Shown here piece by piece: positions 37,293-47,211 of a stretch of DNA of 64,000 nucleotides. This DNA is from Carboxylicivirga mesophila. Lineage in GTDB: Bacteria > Bacteroidota > Bacteroidia > Bacteroidales > Marinilabiliaceae. Both the position numbers and the translations under genes were made by a program. A model generated the notes under the pieces. The model was not told where the DNA came from. It saw only the letters and a list, made by a program, of their open reading frames with translations, and did not search any database. The first letter of the stretch is position 1, and the number at the start of each line of letters is the position of its first letter. Where the stretch lies: the NCBI RefSeq assembly GCF_018271975.1, contig NZ_JAGUCN010000019.1, forward strand, positions 1 to 64,000, written 5' to 3'.

Positions 37293-37919
37293 TTTGTTTG
37301 ATTTGTATAGTCCCTCAGTCAACACGAATAAGTCGACCAAAATTATCTCGCAGGCAAATTATAATTCATTGACATAAAAGTCAACTCAATAACAGACCAT
37401 TCATCAACAACCAAAGCATCTTAATATAACTCAGAATGCAACTCATCAATACTGAAATTGGATTTATCAAATTTAAGTAACTCGCATGCATGAATATTTA
37501 AATTTTAATAATCACATTATAATACTTGATGAAGTTAGAATTGTACAAAGAACATAAACCCTTCCCTCTTCACACAGCACAACAGCCTATATATAATACA
37601 TACATCGAATCTGAGCGAGATAATTGAAGATAGTATCCAAAGATAGTCCAGCCAGTGGCTTTCAGTCCACTGAATGACTGTTACAATCCATTGAGAAGTT
37701 TTTACAAGGCAGTGCGCAGCGATTACAAACCATTGCGCAGGCAAGATAATCCCTTGCACAACCGTTACAAAGCATTGCGCAAGGGTTACAATGGGGTGTA
37801 CAAGCATTACAATGGTATACGCAGAACATACAAAGCGTTTCTACACTGTAACAATGACAGGTAACACTGCCTCAATGTCAGCCCGCCAGCCTGAGATTTA
37901 TCTAAGTACACCGAAGAGA
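37293..37919. other. Long intergenic region containing a minisatellite
   Basis: A gap of 627 bp. The first 380 bp are AT-rich, with no supported gene. The rest holds the 21-bp tandem array listed separately. Reading frames here on both strands exist only because a 21-bp period keeps frames open. Confidence 0.65.
37681..37869. repeat. Nine-unit tandem repeat, 21-bp period
   Basis: TTACAA or a close variant recurs at 37681, 37702, 37723, 37744 (AGATAA), 37765, 37786, 37807, 37828 (ATACAA) and 37849 (TAACAA), exactly 21 bp apart. Units also share a weaker CATTGCGCA core. Because 21 is a multiple of three, both strands encode degenerate heptads: YNPLRSF, YKAVRSD, YKPLRRQ on the plus strand, and Val/Ile-rich heptads on the minus strand. 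The plus frame has only a GTG start. It lies 50 bp beyond the stop of the giant gene at 37920. No spacer structure, so not CRISPR. Confidence 0.8.
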
Positions 37920-40900
37920 CTATCCGGAGATCGTCATCTCTGTTTCATTGATATTAAACACATCCGCATAGATCAGACGGTCGGTTTGCTCCGACTGCTC
38001 TAGTCTGTTCTGATAAGCCTGTGGCAATCCCGGTATTTGTTTAGGCCCCCGCTCATATTCTTCTATGATAATCTGATAGGCTTCCTTTTTATATTTCGAA
38101 GGCAGTTTAAATTCTTTGGTAATGGAATAGCGATTATTTGTTACCTGCTTAGATGAAATGCGAACAATCAGTGTTTCTTCCTGTAATTGTTTGTCAACAT
38201 TACCGTCGCTTACCATGCCATATATCGGGCGCGAATACTTTGTATCCTGGAAACTAATCTTTATGAAATTATAGTTGCCGTATTTGGCATAGCGCTCGTT
38301 GTAGATGGCACCTTCCACCTTAATGGTAAACTTCGAATTCACATCCGCCTTATTGAAGTGAATGGTTGTTTGCCGCTCGGGCACCAGCTGGTTAAAATTA
38401 GCCGATACAACCGACGACAGACACACATCCTCCTTATCCTTGCGGACCGAATAGGGCTGATAACGCGCCAATATCAATTTCACAAAAGGAAAGTACATGC
38501 TCTTGGGGTCAATCCGCAAATCGGAGAACCACACCTGCCGCTCTTCATCGAAATGAACCGGATAAGCTACCACCTTTGCCCGCTGATTCTTATCCGGGTA
38601 TTGCAAATCACTATCAATAACCGGATTCATATAGAAATCCTCTACTGTTGGCGAATACGAGGTCGGTTGCACCGAATACAAGAGCGGATCCATACCCCAG
38701 CTGGTGTAATCGGCATTGTACCCACCTTTGCTTACGAGGCTGGCCGGGTTATAGCCTTTTTCGGGCAGGATGACTCCCAACATCTCATCATCGCCAGATG
38801 AAAACCAGGGCCGTTTGATAAAAATACGCAAACCACCACCCATGCGTTGATGGCGCATAGCGGTTTCATTTTCTGTCTTTCGCCACTCAAAAGTAGGGAT
38901 GATGTAATCAATCTCCGGCGCCTTGGGGCGGGCCGAGCTTGGAATACTTACTTTCTCTTTCCATTCGCTTAGGCGTACCGTATTTAACTCCGGATGAGCA
39001 GTCAGAATCTTATCAAAGTATTCATTGTAACGTGAGGCGGCGAGCAAGCGATAATCAACCCAACGATGCCGCGTATCGCCATACTGATGTTTCAATGGTG
39101 AGAAGCGCAGGTTGAGCCGTTTATAGAAATTGAACTGGTATTCCTGTACATCAAACTTCACACGGTTCACCAGGCTGTCACGTGCTTTTGATTTATCGGT
39201 CTGAAACTTCTGAAAGGCTACGTTCTGAACCTGATAATCCTTATTAATCCTCCTGGCTTTTGGTTGCGGTTCTGCATCAAACTCAGCCTTACTCCTCAAA
39301 GGATAGGCTTTAATGGGTTGCACCTTGATGTTTTGAGTGGGCGCCAGTTCAATCTTCTCCGGCTCAGGAATCGTTCCTTTTGTCACCACATCATCGTGAT
39401 AATTGATTTGAATATCAGGAATACTATTGCTGCCTTCCCTTTCCTTAATAGTTACCGAGATACCATCGTCCCACTGCTCTTTCCATCGTGCCTGCAGCTC
39501 AACTTTCTCCGTGCTTTCGCCATGGATATCAAAGCGAATATTAATATCGGCATGGTTGGTTTTGAAATCGCGGTTGGGCAACAGTTCCTCAATAACTGGA
39601 GCATCAATAGGCTGTTGAACCGCGTGCACCAGCTCCATTTCGCGCGAAGGACTCAACATCCAATGCTGTCCGCTAAAAGCGAGGTCACGCGCCTCATCAA
39701 TATTGTTGGTCGCATCATCCTTCACCATTTGCCATATGGCCGACAGCTCTTTCACATCACTCTCGCGCCAGAATGTGCTGAAGCGAATGCGTGTACGAAT
39801 GCCTTTGGGCAAATAAAAGGTTAACTGATGAGTTGATGGGTTCCAATGGGTATTGTACTCTCCCTCTTCCAAACGCAAGCGGATGTAACCCGACCGGTAC
39901 CAGTCTTCAGGTATCTCAACTTCATCGGTCTGCCCCAGCCTTATCTCATCCTTGGAAAAGAAGCTGAAGAGACGTGGCTCAAAAGTCTGCGTATGCGTAT
40001 GCTCACAGTCATCAGCTAAGAACAGAGCCACACCTGCAGCCATTGGATCGGGCAGATAGATGATTTCCACCTCCGAAGGCTGATACACTTTCTCCTTGTT
40101 CTTTTCATCCTGCTGGTACAAACCTTCATGAGCCGTTATAATCTGATAAATTTCCTTCGCTTTCTGCGCATCACCAAAGGCTTTTTCAAACATGCCGTGA
40201 CACTCGGCCATTTGCTGACTGTTCTTTGGCGGCAGCAAAAACCTCAGTGAATGGTCATCCAGCTTTAAACCATTCACCTGATGCGTGGCTTCATACTCTG
40301 CAACCGATTGGTTGTAGTTGGAACGAATGACCATGCTTTCGAGAAACTCACCATCCTTTAGCTGATTGCCCACCAATACGATGGGACTGGCCAATGGTTC
40401 GTAACGAAGGTATTTAATGTTGGTGCGTTCCGAAGAGCTTTTGTCACTGGTGACGACCGTATGTGCCACACTATTACCAGCCAAATCGACGGTCCGTATC
40501 CGTAACCTGTAAGCTCTGCCAAAGCGTAATTTTGGTAAGGTGCCCACCACCGTTTTCGATTGGGCATGAATGCGAAAGTCCAGCTCACTATCGTAGGCGT
40601 ACTTTTGCGCTTCCAGCGTTTTGGATTTATGCACAAAGTCCTTCTTCACCGTTTCGTCCTGCTCCAGTTCGTAGTCGTCCGACTCATTGATGGCATAGCC
40701 AGGCTTACGTACCGATAAGCTCCATCCCTCCCAGCGGGCAAGCGTTTCGGACACAAAAACATCATCCGGCTCGTCGGGATCTTCCGTTAAACCCAATTGA
40801 ATATATCCTTCATCGGGCACTACTCCTTCAATCGGATGTGGATTGTTACTCTCATCAAACCACTGATAAACATCTTGTCGCCAGTGCAGTGAATACCATT

Positions 40901-42293
40901 TGTCGGGCTCATTTTCGTAAGCAATATCCATGCGGTAGCCTTGCACCACATCATCGGAATAGAGTGCTTTGGAAGGCAGTTTCACTAAGAAAGGTTTCAC
41001 CTGAAACTGCGTATTTTTGACTTTAACACCCTTTACATCAAAAGGCTTCACACTAACGGCCTTAAACTCATTTTTCAGTTGTACATTCTGCTCAATGCGT
41101 CTGAAAAGATGTTCGGCCATGCCGTTTTTGGTGATGGCAATACCGGCCGAACGCATATAGGGTAAGCCTTCTTCCTGCGGTGGCTCCACCTCATCCAATA
41201 TTTCAGGTCGTAACACCTTACTACGGGAAATCTCAGCTTTCACCTCATAGAAGCGGGCGATTTCCTGCACCTTACTCTCAGCCATATTATTGGTTTTCAG
41301 GGCAGCGCCATCAGCATCGATCTGTACCACCTCAAAATCGCCCGAGTTCACCTTCACAAAACCTTGCTTAAAGAGCGAATCGACCTTATCGCGCACAAAA
41401 AATCCGGTATCGGTCAATTCATAGGCCGTGGCAGGAATCGATAAACTGTAGTCTTCACTTAGCTCCAGATTCTGAGGTACAAGACTCAAGGTGCTATTGG
41501 CAGGCAATTCGTCGGGAGTAGCAATTGTAAAATCCAGTACAAAGGCCATTTTTCGCATGATCTGCGGATAACTATTCATGGTAGCCACCACATCGTGAAA
41601 CTCAAAACGAGGCTTCTCCAATTGCAATTTAGGTGTTGTTTTAATGGCCTTATCCACCCGGTGGAACTGACGTAGCTCGGCAAAATCGCTTTGGGGATTC
41701 ATTTGCGCCTCGAAGCGCTTAAAGCGATCGCTCCTGACCCTTTGCTGTATCTTCACATCCTCCTCCTGCCGACGGGCCACAAACGGTACAGGTTTGGTTG
41801 ATCGAACCTGTTTTTGAGCAACAGCTCTTACCGCCTCGTCCTGCAGTTTATATTGACTGATGGCTCCCAGCTGCACCTCATCCACAAATCGTTCAGGTTT
41901 CACTTTCCGTGACGGATTAACCACGGCTTCCTCCTTCATTGTTTTAAAAATAAAATCCTGCACATGCTTCACCGGAAACGAATAAATGCGCTTCTGCATC
42001 AAATCCTCATCATCCTTAAAATCATCCACCTTAATGTCGGGGTGCAGAATACGCTTATACAGCCCGGCATTGATTTGATCAGTATTCAGTTGCGCATCGA
42101 TTAAGGTGCCATCGTCTAATCGAAATGCATATTCCGTACTCATGACTTTTTCGGGCCAAGCCAATATATCGGGAAATGCGCTCAGTGTTGTGTCCTTGGG
42201 CGTATTGAGTTTCACTGAAACAAAAACGGATAGCTTCAGCCGGTTATTCTCTATATCGCGTTCGTGGGGTAATGTGGTTAATATAATTTCCAT
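37920..42293 (-). CDS. Giant uncharacterised protein, partner B (about 1457 residues)
   Basis: I do not recognise a named family. The ATG at 42293 (MEIILTTLPHERDIENNRLKLSVFVSVKL) is preferred to the TTG at 42308. No signal peptide or transmembrane helix is evident, so it looks cytoplasmic unless exported by another route. Around residues 590-620 a fibronectin III-like strand pattern is visible (YRLRIRTVDLAGNSVAHTVV). Near residue 1278 lies the segment FVKLILARYQPYSV, and shortly after it FNQLVPERQTTIHF. I recall similar phrases in large hypothetical proteins of actinobacteria and cyanobacteria, but this is memory and unverified. The gene starts 21 bp after the stop of the other giant protein, so they form a pair. 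Much of the sequence is charged and beta-strand rich. Confidence 0.7.
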   Translation of the reverse strand: MEIILTTLPHERDIENNRLKLSVFVSVKLNTPKDTTLSAFPDILAWPEKVMSTEYAFRLDDGTLIDAQLNTDQINAGLYKRILHPDIKVDDFKDDEDLMQKRIYSFPVKHVQDFIFKTMKEEAVVNPSRKVKPERFVDEVQLGAISQYKLQDEAVRAVAQKQVRSTKPVPFVARRQEEDVKIQQRVRSDRFKRFEAQMNPQSDFAELRQFHRVDKAIKTTPKLQLEKPRFEFHDVVATMNSYPQIMRKMAFVLDFTIATPDELPANSTLSLVPQNLELSEDYSLSIPATAYELTDTGFFVRDKVDSLFKQGFVKVNSGDFEVVQIDADGAALKTNNMAESKVQEIARFYEVKAEISRSKVLRPEILDEVEPPQEEGLPYMRSAGIAITKNGMAEHLFRRIEQNVQLKNEFKAVSVKPFDVKGVKVKNTQFQVKPFLVKLPSKALYSDDVVQGYRMDIAYENEPDKWYSLHWRQDVYQWFDESNNPHPIEGVVPDEGYIQLGLTEDPDEPDDVFVSETLARWEGWSLSVRKPGYAINESDDYELEQDETVKKDFVHKSKTLEAQKYAYDSELDFRIHAQSKTVVGTLPKLRFGRAYRLRIRTVDLAGNSVAHTVVTSDKSSSERTNIKYLRYEPLASPIVLVGNQLKDGEFLESMVIRSNYNQSVAEYEATHQVNGLKLDDHSLRFLLPPKNSQQMAECHGMFEKAFGDAQKAKEIYQIITAHEGLYQQDEKNKEKVYQPSEVEIIYLPDPMAAGVALFLADDCEHTHTQTFEPRLFSFFSKDEIRLGQTDEVEIPEDWYRSGYIRLRLEEGEYNTHWNPSTHQLTFYLPKGIRTRIRFSTFWRESDVKELSAIWQMVKDDATNNIDEARDLAFSGQHWMLSPSREMELVHAVQQPIDAPVIEELLPNRDFKTNHADINIRFDIHGESTEKVELQARWKEQWDDGISVTIKEREGSNSIPDIQINYHDDVVTKGTIPEPEKIELAPTQNIKVQPIKAYPLRSKAEFDAEPQPKARRINKDYQVQNVAFQKFQTDKSKARDSLVNRVKFDVQEYQFNFYKRLNLRFSPLKHQYGDTRHRWVDYRLLAASRYNEYFDKILTAHPELNTVRLSEWKEKVSIPSSARPKAPEIDYIIPTFEWRKTENETAMRHQRMGGGLRIFIKRPWFSSGDDEMLGVILPEKGYNPASLVSKGGYNADYTSWGMDPLLYSVQPTSYSPTVEDFYMNPVIDSDLQYPDKNQRAKVVAYPVHFDEERQVWFSDLRIDPKSMYFPFVKLILARYQPYSVRKDKEDVCLSSVVSANFNQLVPERQTTIHFNKADVNSKFTIKVEGAIYNERYAKYGNYNFIKISFQDTKYSRPIYGMVSDGNVDKQLQEETLIVRISSKQVTNNRYSITKEFKLPSKYKKEAYQIIIEEYERGPKQIPGLPQAYQNRLEQSEQTDRLIYADVFNINETEMTISG

Positions 42294-42314
42294 GTCTTTA
42301 AGTTTCAAGGGTTA

Positions 42315-45300
42315 TTATCCGGCAAAAGCCAGGCAGTATTCCTGCCAATCGTCTTCATCAATCATCTCAATAAACTTAGGATCAGCATCGGCACCTTTTA
42401 GTTCACGTCGCACCGTCACCGAAACCGTTTTGCTAAAGAACAGCACTTCCACCTTTACTTTCACGGTTGCAATACCTTCCAGTTTTTCCACTTTACCATC
42501 GGCAAACACAGCAGTAAACGCCAGGTAGAACTCCATGGACAAGGAGATTATTCCAAGGATAGACAGGTGACCGTTGATGCGCAGGTAACCGGTGATGGTT
42601 GATGAACCTATTTCCTCAATGATCTCGCCATCGGGCGACGGCAGGGCTTTTTCGATCAACTCGAACTTGTAGTAGATGCCGCCCATGACAGAGACGCCAC
42701 CTGAAGCAACGCCTACGTTCAGTGACATGGCAGCTCCAAATTCAAAGGCTGCTTCGATGGATTTAAGCCCTTTCAGAGTGGTGATCATCATAAAATAACC
42801 ACCTCCACCAAAACAGGAAATCGTGAGCAAGAAAGGATTCTCTCGTTTGCAAAAATTAAAGCCCATCTCCAATGGTGCACCGGTAAACGGCAATGTCACA
42901 TGCGCTCCCAGGCTGATGTTACTGATCATGCAGATGCCCACTTCCACATTGGGAATACTAATGGTAAAGCCAGCTGTTACTTGTGTAGGCTGCAACTTAA
43001 TGTAAGGCCCGTCATCGGAAAAGCCGGTGCTTGGAATGATGTTTTGCAGGTTATTCACAAAACTCAGTGCCCCTTTAAACTCAATGGGTTTTTCGGCATC
43101 AATATCCACCTTCACATTGGTTTTCTGTGCATTGCCTGTTTTGAATTCCATGTAGTTGAAATTCACAGCCAGCAGCGGCACCAGGTCGATGCCAAACTTT
43201 TCGAAACGTGCCGAACCGGTAAATGTTGCTTCTTTACCGCTATCAAAAGGTTTCTCTATGGCCGTTGTAATAGTCAGCGCCTTGTTTGGATCATCCACCC
43301 GCACATGCAGAATGTCCTCGATCACTTTAATGGGGTTGGACTTAAACTCGGGCTGCCACTTGTACTCGGCATAAAAAGCTTCGGCCGTCACAAAGGTTTT
43401 AAAGTTCGGTATCTTGGGGATGTTACCATTGAGCAGGTCAAGCAGTTGGTTGGTTTTATCCTTTATGCTTTGCTTCAGGACATCAATTTGATCGGTCAGA
43501 TCCTGCTGCAATTCTTTGGCCTGATTCTCCAGATACAATATTTCCGTCTTGATATCCTCTATCTCATTTTTTGCCGTTCCAACAGCCGACTTAACACCAT
43601 CGAAGGCACTACCCATATCCATATCTCCCAGCAGCAAGTCAAAGATTTTTATCACACCAAAAATCTTGGCCACCGGAAAGCTATCCAAGGCCTTGAAGAA
43701 ATCATCCGGGTTAAACGTTAAGGCTTTGCTATCATTCATATTGCCCCCCACGGGACCTTGCAACTTACTCAATGCGGTAATGCCCATATTCGGCGACAGG
43801 AAACCACCTGCCTTATCGGAACCATTGCTAAAATCGACCACCGCATCTTTCACCGAAGCGAATACCGTTCCCTCATTGGCATCATCTTCCAATTGAATAA
43901 CAGCCGCCTTCCTTACGCCTGTCATCTCATTCAGTTGTTTGATAAACACTTCGGCCTGCTGAATGATGGGATGAAACTTAATATCCGCTTCGTCGGTGGC
44001 GGGATATACCTCAGCACCAAACTGAATGGATTGAGTTTCGAAGGAGGTATCGCCATCCAGCATGCATTCGGCATAGGCGATATCCTGCTCATTCAAATCC
44101 ATCTTGTTGTAAATGGTATTGGGATTGTATTTTGTAATGATCTGCTGAACCAGGTTGCCGGTTCTGGCCACTTTGTTTTCGAGGAATACCAGTGGCATCC
44201 GCAAGGCATGCTCCTCCCCTTCCTTATCCGTCAGTACCAAATCAAACGGAAATCCTTTTCCATTGACGTTGATGTAAAAGTTATAAGAAGAGTTGCCACT
44301 GCCGGCAAAGCGTTTGGCCGTACCCGCAGATAGCCTCATCACCTTCACGGTATTGCCACCTGATGGCACATTGATGATGGGTTCTTCAAGAGGATTATCA
44401 ATATTAGGTGTTTGCGTGGTATTGATCTGTACCGCCTGGAAAGCAAAGGGAATATACTGGTTATTGGGGTTATTGCGGGCGTAAAGCACTTCCTTCTCCA
44501 GCACCACAATGTACATTCGCTGCCTGTTGACCGCCGCTTTGGTTGACTGATCAAACTTTCGCTCGGTGACTTTTACCAAAGCAGCCCGATGACCAAAAGG
44601 AAACAGATATCCTTCTCGCACCACCTTCACATAATGGTCGCGCCCCAGTGTTGCCAGGTGCTCCCATTCGATGATGTTCAGCTCATTATCAGCAAGTGAT
44701 GGCACATCAAAAAATGCATGCCAGTCGAGGTAAGCACCCAGGGCAGTCAGCATCAGATTTTTGACATTGACGGCTTTCGGATAATAATAGGGTATGGAAT
44801 AATTGGACGTGGTATGCACCAAAACATGTCGGTCGTTGCCATCCAGCGAGGCCATAAACGGTTCGCCTAATGGTGGTAACTGTTTGTAATCCGTGCTGGC
44901 TTCATCTGCCCATAAGGCCCGAATGGTTTTGAAAACTGATAATTCGCGAGTGGCCTGTCCGCTTTTCAACCGAACGCCTAAAATGGTGTGCCACAACTCT
45001 GCTATCATTCCTTTATTGGTAGATAAATTACTACCTGTCAAGTTGATGTTCTGAGGTGCCATCCCTTTTAACAAAGTCAACTCCTGGTGCTCGCGCTGAT
45101 TCAGGCTTTGCTGGTGAATAAAACCACTTACCTGATTGGGAGAAATATACATCAAGGCCGGGGCTTCGATGGAGGTGTCAGTTGGCGGCACCGGCCCGAC
45201 ATTCAATTCAATATTTTTAATCGCATAGATGTTAAATCCCGGTTTCACCGTCTGTACTTTTTCGGACGCCAACAACTGGCCCAACTGTCCATCATTATAC

Positions 45301-47054
45301 AATGACTGTTTTGCACTTTTCTGACGCGAATTGGCGTAGAGCTTAATCGCATAATCTTTGGAGTCGCCTTGCAAATATTGACGTTTATTATTCGGCACAG
45401 CAACAGCTGCCTGCTTGTTGACAAATTCATTACGGCTGGTGGGTTTGATTTGTGGCACTTTAATCCAGGCACGTGGATTAACTCGCAGCTTCAGCTGGCT
45501 CCAGTTCAAAAGTTGCTCAATCGTCAGCGGAATGCCTTTGCTCTGAGCAGGTAACTCATACACGAGGCGACTCTTTCGCGCCCGAAGGTGTTTGGCTGGC
45601 AGAGTTACGCTATCAGAGCTTGCAATACCTGGAATCTTGTTTGACTCATAGTAAGCTTCCTCAAGCGTGTGCTGAGATGTGAAAGAGATAATGATCAGCC
45701 CCTTCTTATTGGCATTGGACAGTTCAGCCATGGAGATGGCTCCTTGACGCACCAGCGTGAAATTATGCAATTCAAACTCCAATATGAGCAAATCCTCGGG
45801 CCGAAGCACACGGAAGGTTAATGCTTTCTTGGGACGAAATACCACTTTATCCTGCTGAATGGTCAACTGATTGCCGGCGGACTTTCGCTTGACGGGTTCT
45901 TGTGGCAATATGTTTATTTGCTCATTCACCATTTGCATCGAAGTCAGCCCTACTGCTCCATCAACCAGTGGTTTAAAGCTTTTCCACTGTGGTTGAAAAC
46001 GCTCACTGGTAACACCGTTCAAATCACCGAAATACTCATAGTCCGGCACTTGATTATCGGGATTAAGATGAAAAGCTCCCAAGCCGGTTGGCAACCAACA
46101 ATTACCAACACTGGCGGACAGGTATACTTTTGCAGGCTGATTCCTGTAATACTCAGTAAAAACGAAGGCATTGGCAAAAGCTTTCGTTTCACCTCCAACT
46201 TTGTATTGAATTTGTCCATCCTGATCGGTTGTCCAAAAAGCTACTCCATCGGCCAGCTGCATATTTAAATCCGGTTTAACTGCGTCTGAATTGGTGATAG
46301 GATGTGCAGGCAAATGAATTGTGAGAAAGCGACGCCACTCTTCAAATTGTTTGAAATATATATGCGTAGCTGCATCGCCTGTATTTTTCAAAAACGCTTC
46401 CTCGTTCTTTTGAGGAGAAATAATCAGCTGACTTGTTGTATATCTACCTGTGCTACTTTCTAAACAAATTGCCGAATCAGCTTCTAGTGACAATTCCCAT
46501 CGTGCATTTAGCGAACAGTTGGTATACCTCTTTGTTGTTAAGGATATCTGAGGTGAATGCACCAAACGCATTGGTGCGATGATACCTTTCACACCCACTG
46601 TGGCATCTAACCATGCCAAAAAATCAAACTCCTTAGTAATGTTCAGTTGAGGAATTGACATTTGACAACGCCACTCGCCATTCCTAAGAAATATATTGGC
46701 TGTAAGAGAAAAGTAAAAATCCGTATGATGGTACCTGAGATGACTTGCTTCTATTAAATACTGGTCTCGGTCTTTTTCAAATTTCAGCCTATAATCACTG
46801 GCAAATATAGTCTCAGATATTTCCCACATCTTCTGACCTTGCCGATATACTAAAATTCGCTTCTTCCGCTTGACAATCACAAAGGGTTTGCGCGATAATG
46901 CCCAAACAGACTCTGCTAATGGGCTCCATATTAATGCTCCTAAACTAATATACCTGATGAATGAGCGACGCGATGGCGCCTGTACCTGCTCACTTTTAGC
47001 TCTAACCAAGCGGTGGCTTTCCTTTACCTTTAAATACCTTAAGCCCATAATCAT
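42315..47054 (-). CDS. Giant uncharacterised protein, partner A (about 1579 residues)
   Basis: No named family recognised. The ATG at 47054 is chosen over TTG 47075. A twin-arginine-like segment lies near the N-terminus (PSRRSFIRYISLGALIW), though after some 30 basic residues, so export is possible but uncertain. Conserved-looking phrases are ELWHTILGVRL (about 690) and WEHLATLGRDHYVKVV with YLFPFGHRAALVKVTERKF (about 800-835). A predicted coiled coil spans about 1165-1210. The last 350 residues are Gly-rich alternating beta strands (FGGGGYFMMITTLKGLKSIE, TITGYLRINGHLSILGIISLSMEFYL), ending in EVLFFSKTVSVTVRREL and a WQEYCLAFAG tail. I recall similar phrases in large actinobacterial hypothetical proteins; not checked. 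It is first of the giant pair and 158 bp downstream of a lipoprotein gene. Confidence 0.7.
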   Translation of the reverse strand: MIMGLRYLKVKESHRLVRAKSEQVQAPSRRSFIRYISLGALIWSPLAESVWALSRKPFVIVKRKKRILVYRQGQKMWEISETIFASDYRLKFEKDRDQYLIEASHLRYHHTDFYFSLTANIFLRNGEWRCQMSIPQLNITKEFDFLAWLDATVGVKGIIAPMRLVHSPQISLTTKRYTNCSLNARWELSLEADSAICLESSTGRYTTSQLIISPQKNEEAFLKNTGDAATHIYFKQFEEWRRFLTIHLPAHPITNSDAVKPDLNMQLADGVAFWTTDQDGQIQYKVGGETKAFANAFVFTEYYRNQPAKVYLSASVGNCWLPTGLGAFHLNPDNQVPDYEYFGDLNGVTSERFQPQWKSFKPLVDGAVGLTSMQMVNEQINILPQEPVKRKSAGNQLTIQQDKVVFRPKKALTFRVLRPEDLLILEFELHNFTLVRQGAISMAELSNANKKGLIIISFTSQHTLEEAYYESNKIPGIASSDSVTLPAKHLRARKSRLVYELPAQSKGIPLTIEQLLNWSQLKLRVNPRAWIKVPQIKPTSRNEFVNKQAAVAVPNNKRQYLQGDSKDYAIKLYANSRQKSAKQSLYNDGQLGQLLASEKVQTVKPGFNIYAIKNIELNVGPVPPTDTSIEAPALMYISPNQVSGFIHQQSLNQREHQELTLLKGMAPQNINLTGSNLSTNKGMIAELWHTILGVRLKSGQATRELSVFKTIRALWADEASTDYKQLPPLGEPFMASLDGNDRHVLVHTTSNYSIPYYYPKAVNVKNLMLTALGAYLDWHAFFDVPSLADNELNIIEWEHLATLGRDHYVKVVREGYLFPFGHRAALVKVTERKFDQSTKAAVNRQRMYIVVLEKEVLYARNNPNNQYIPFAFQAVQINTTQTPNIDNPLEEPIINVPSGGNTVKVMRLSAGTAKRFAGSGNSSYNFYINVNGKGFPFDLVLTDKEGEEHALRMPLVFLENKVARTGNLVQQIITKYNPNTIYNKMDLNEQDIAYAECMLDGDTSFETQSIQFGAEVYPATDEADIKFHPIIQQAEVFIKQLNEMTGVRKAAVIQLEDDANEGTVFASVKDAVVDFSNGSDKAGGFLSPNMGITALSKLQGPVGGNMNDSKALTFNPDDFFKALDSFPVAKIFGVIKIFDLLLGDMDMGSAFDGVKSAVGTAKNEIEDIKTEILYLENQAKELQQDLTDQIDVLKQSIKDKTNQLLDLLNGNIPKIPNFKTFVTAEAFYAEYKWQPEFKSNPIKVIEDILHVRVDDPNKALTITTAIEKPFDSGKEATFTGSARFEKFGIDLVPLLAVNFNYMEFKTGNAQKTNVKVDIDAEKPIEFKGALSFVNNLQNIIPSTGFSDDGPYIKLQPTQVTAGFTISIPNVEVGICMISNISLGAHVTLPFTGAPLEMGFNFCKRENPFLLTISCFGGGGYFMMITTLKGLKSIEAAFEFGAAMSLNVGVASGGVSVMGGIYYKFELIEKALPSPDGEIIEEIGSSTITGYLRINGHLSILGIISLSMEFYLAFTAVFADGKVEKLEGIATVKVKVEVLFFSKTVSVTVRRELKGADADPKFIEMIDEDDWQEYCLAFAG

Positions 47055-47153
47055 ACATTTTGAAGTTACAGGCAAGATTAAGTTGAACCATACAAGTTAA
47101 GCGATAAATATATGAAAGGGAAGGGCATTAGTCGTCGGTACAATTTGCTAATA

Positions 47154-47186
47154 CAAAAAAGAGGCTACCCAAACAGGACAGCCTCC
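47154..47186 (-). terminator. Terminator of the carboxypeptidase-regulatory-like lipoprotein gene
   Basis: Minus-strand stem GAGGCT/AGCCTC followed by a run of T, 26 bp after the stop. It separates the lipoprotein gene from the giant pair. Confidence 0.8.
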
Positions 47187-47211
47187 GTAATTTATTTAGT
47201 TGATTCGACCG

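Noticed and set aside
37535-37807. 90-residue hydrophobic minus-strand frame across the same repeat
   Set aside because: Same reason: period of 21 bp keeps the frame open; no start-site support.
37655-37864. Small Tyr/Arg-heptad protein on the plus strand in the 21-bp repeat
   Set aside because: Starts only at GTG, and the open frame is a necessary result of a 21-bp period. Kept as a repeat, not a gene.
38187-38801. Plus-strand frame of 204 codons opposite giant partner B
   Set aside because: Antisense to a coding gene, no recognisable domains or upstream signals.
42900-43721. Plus-strand frame of 273 codons inside giant partner A
   Set aside because: Antisense shadow of a much longer, motif-bearing gene; no family resemblance, and several similar frames occur along the same gene.
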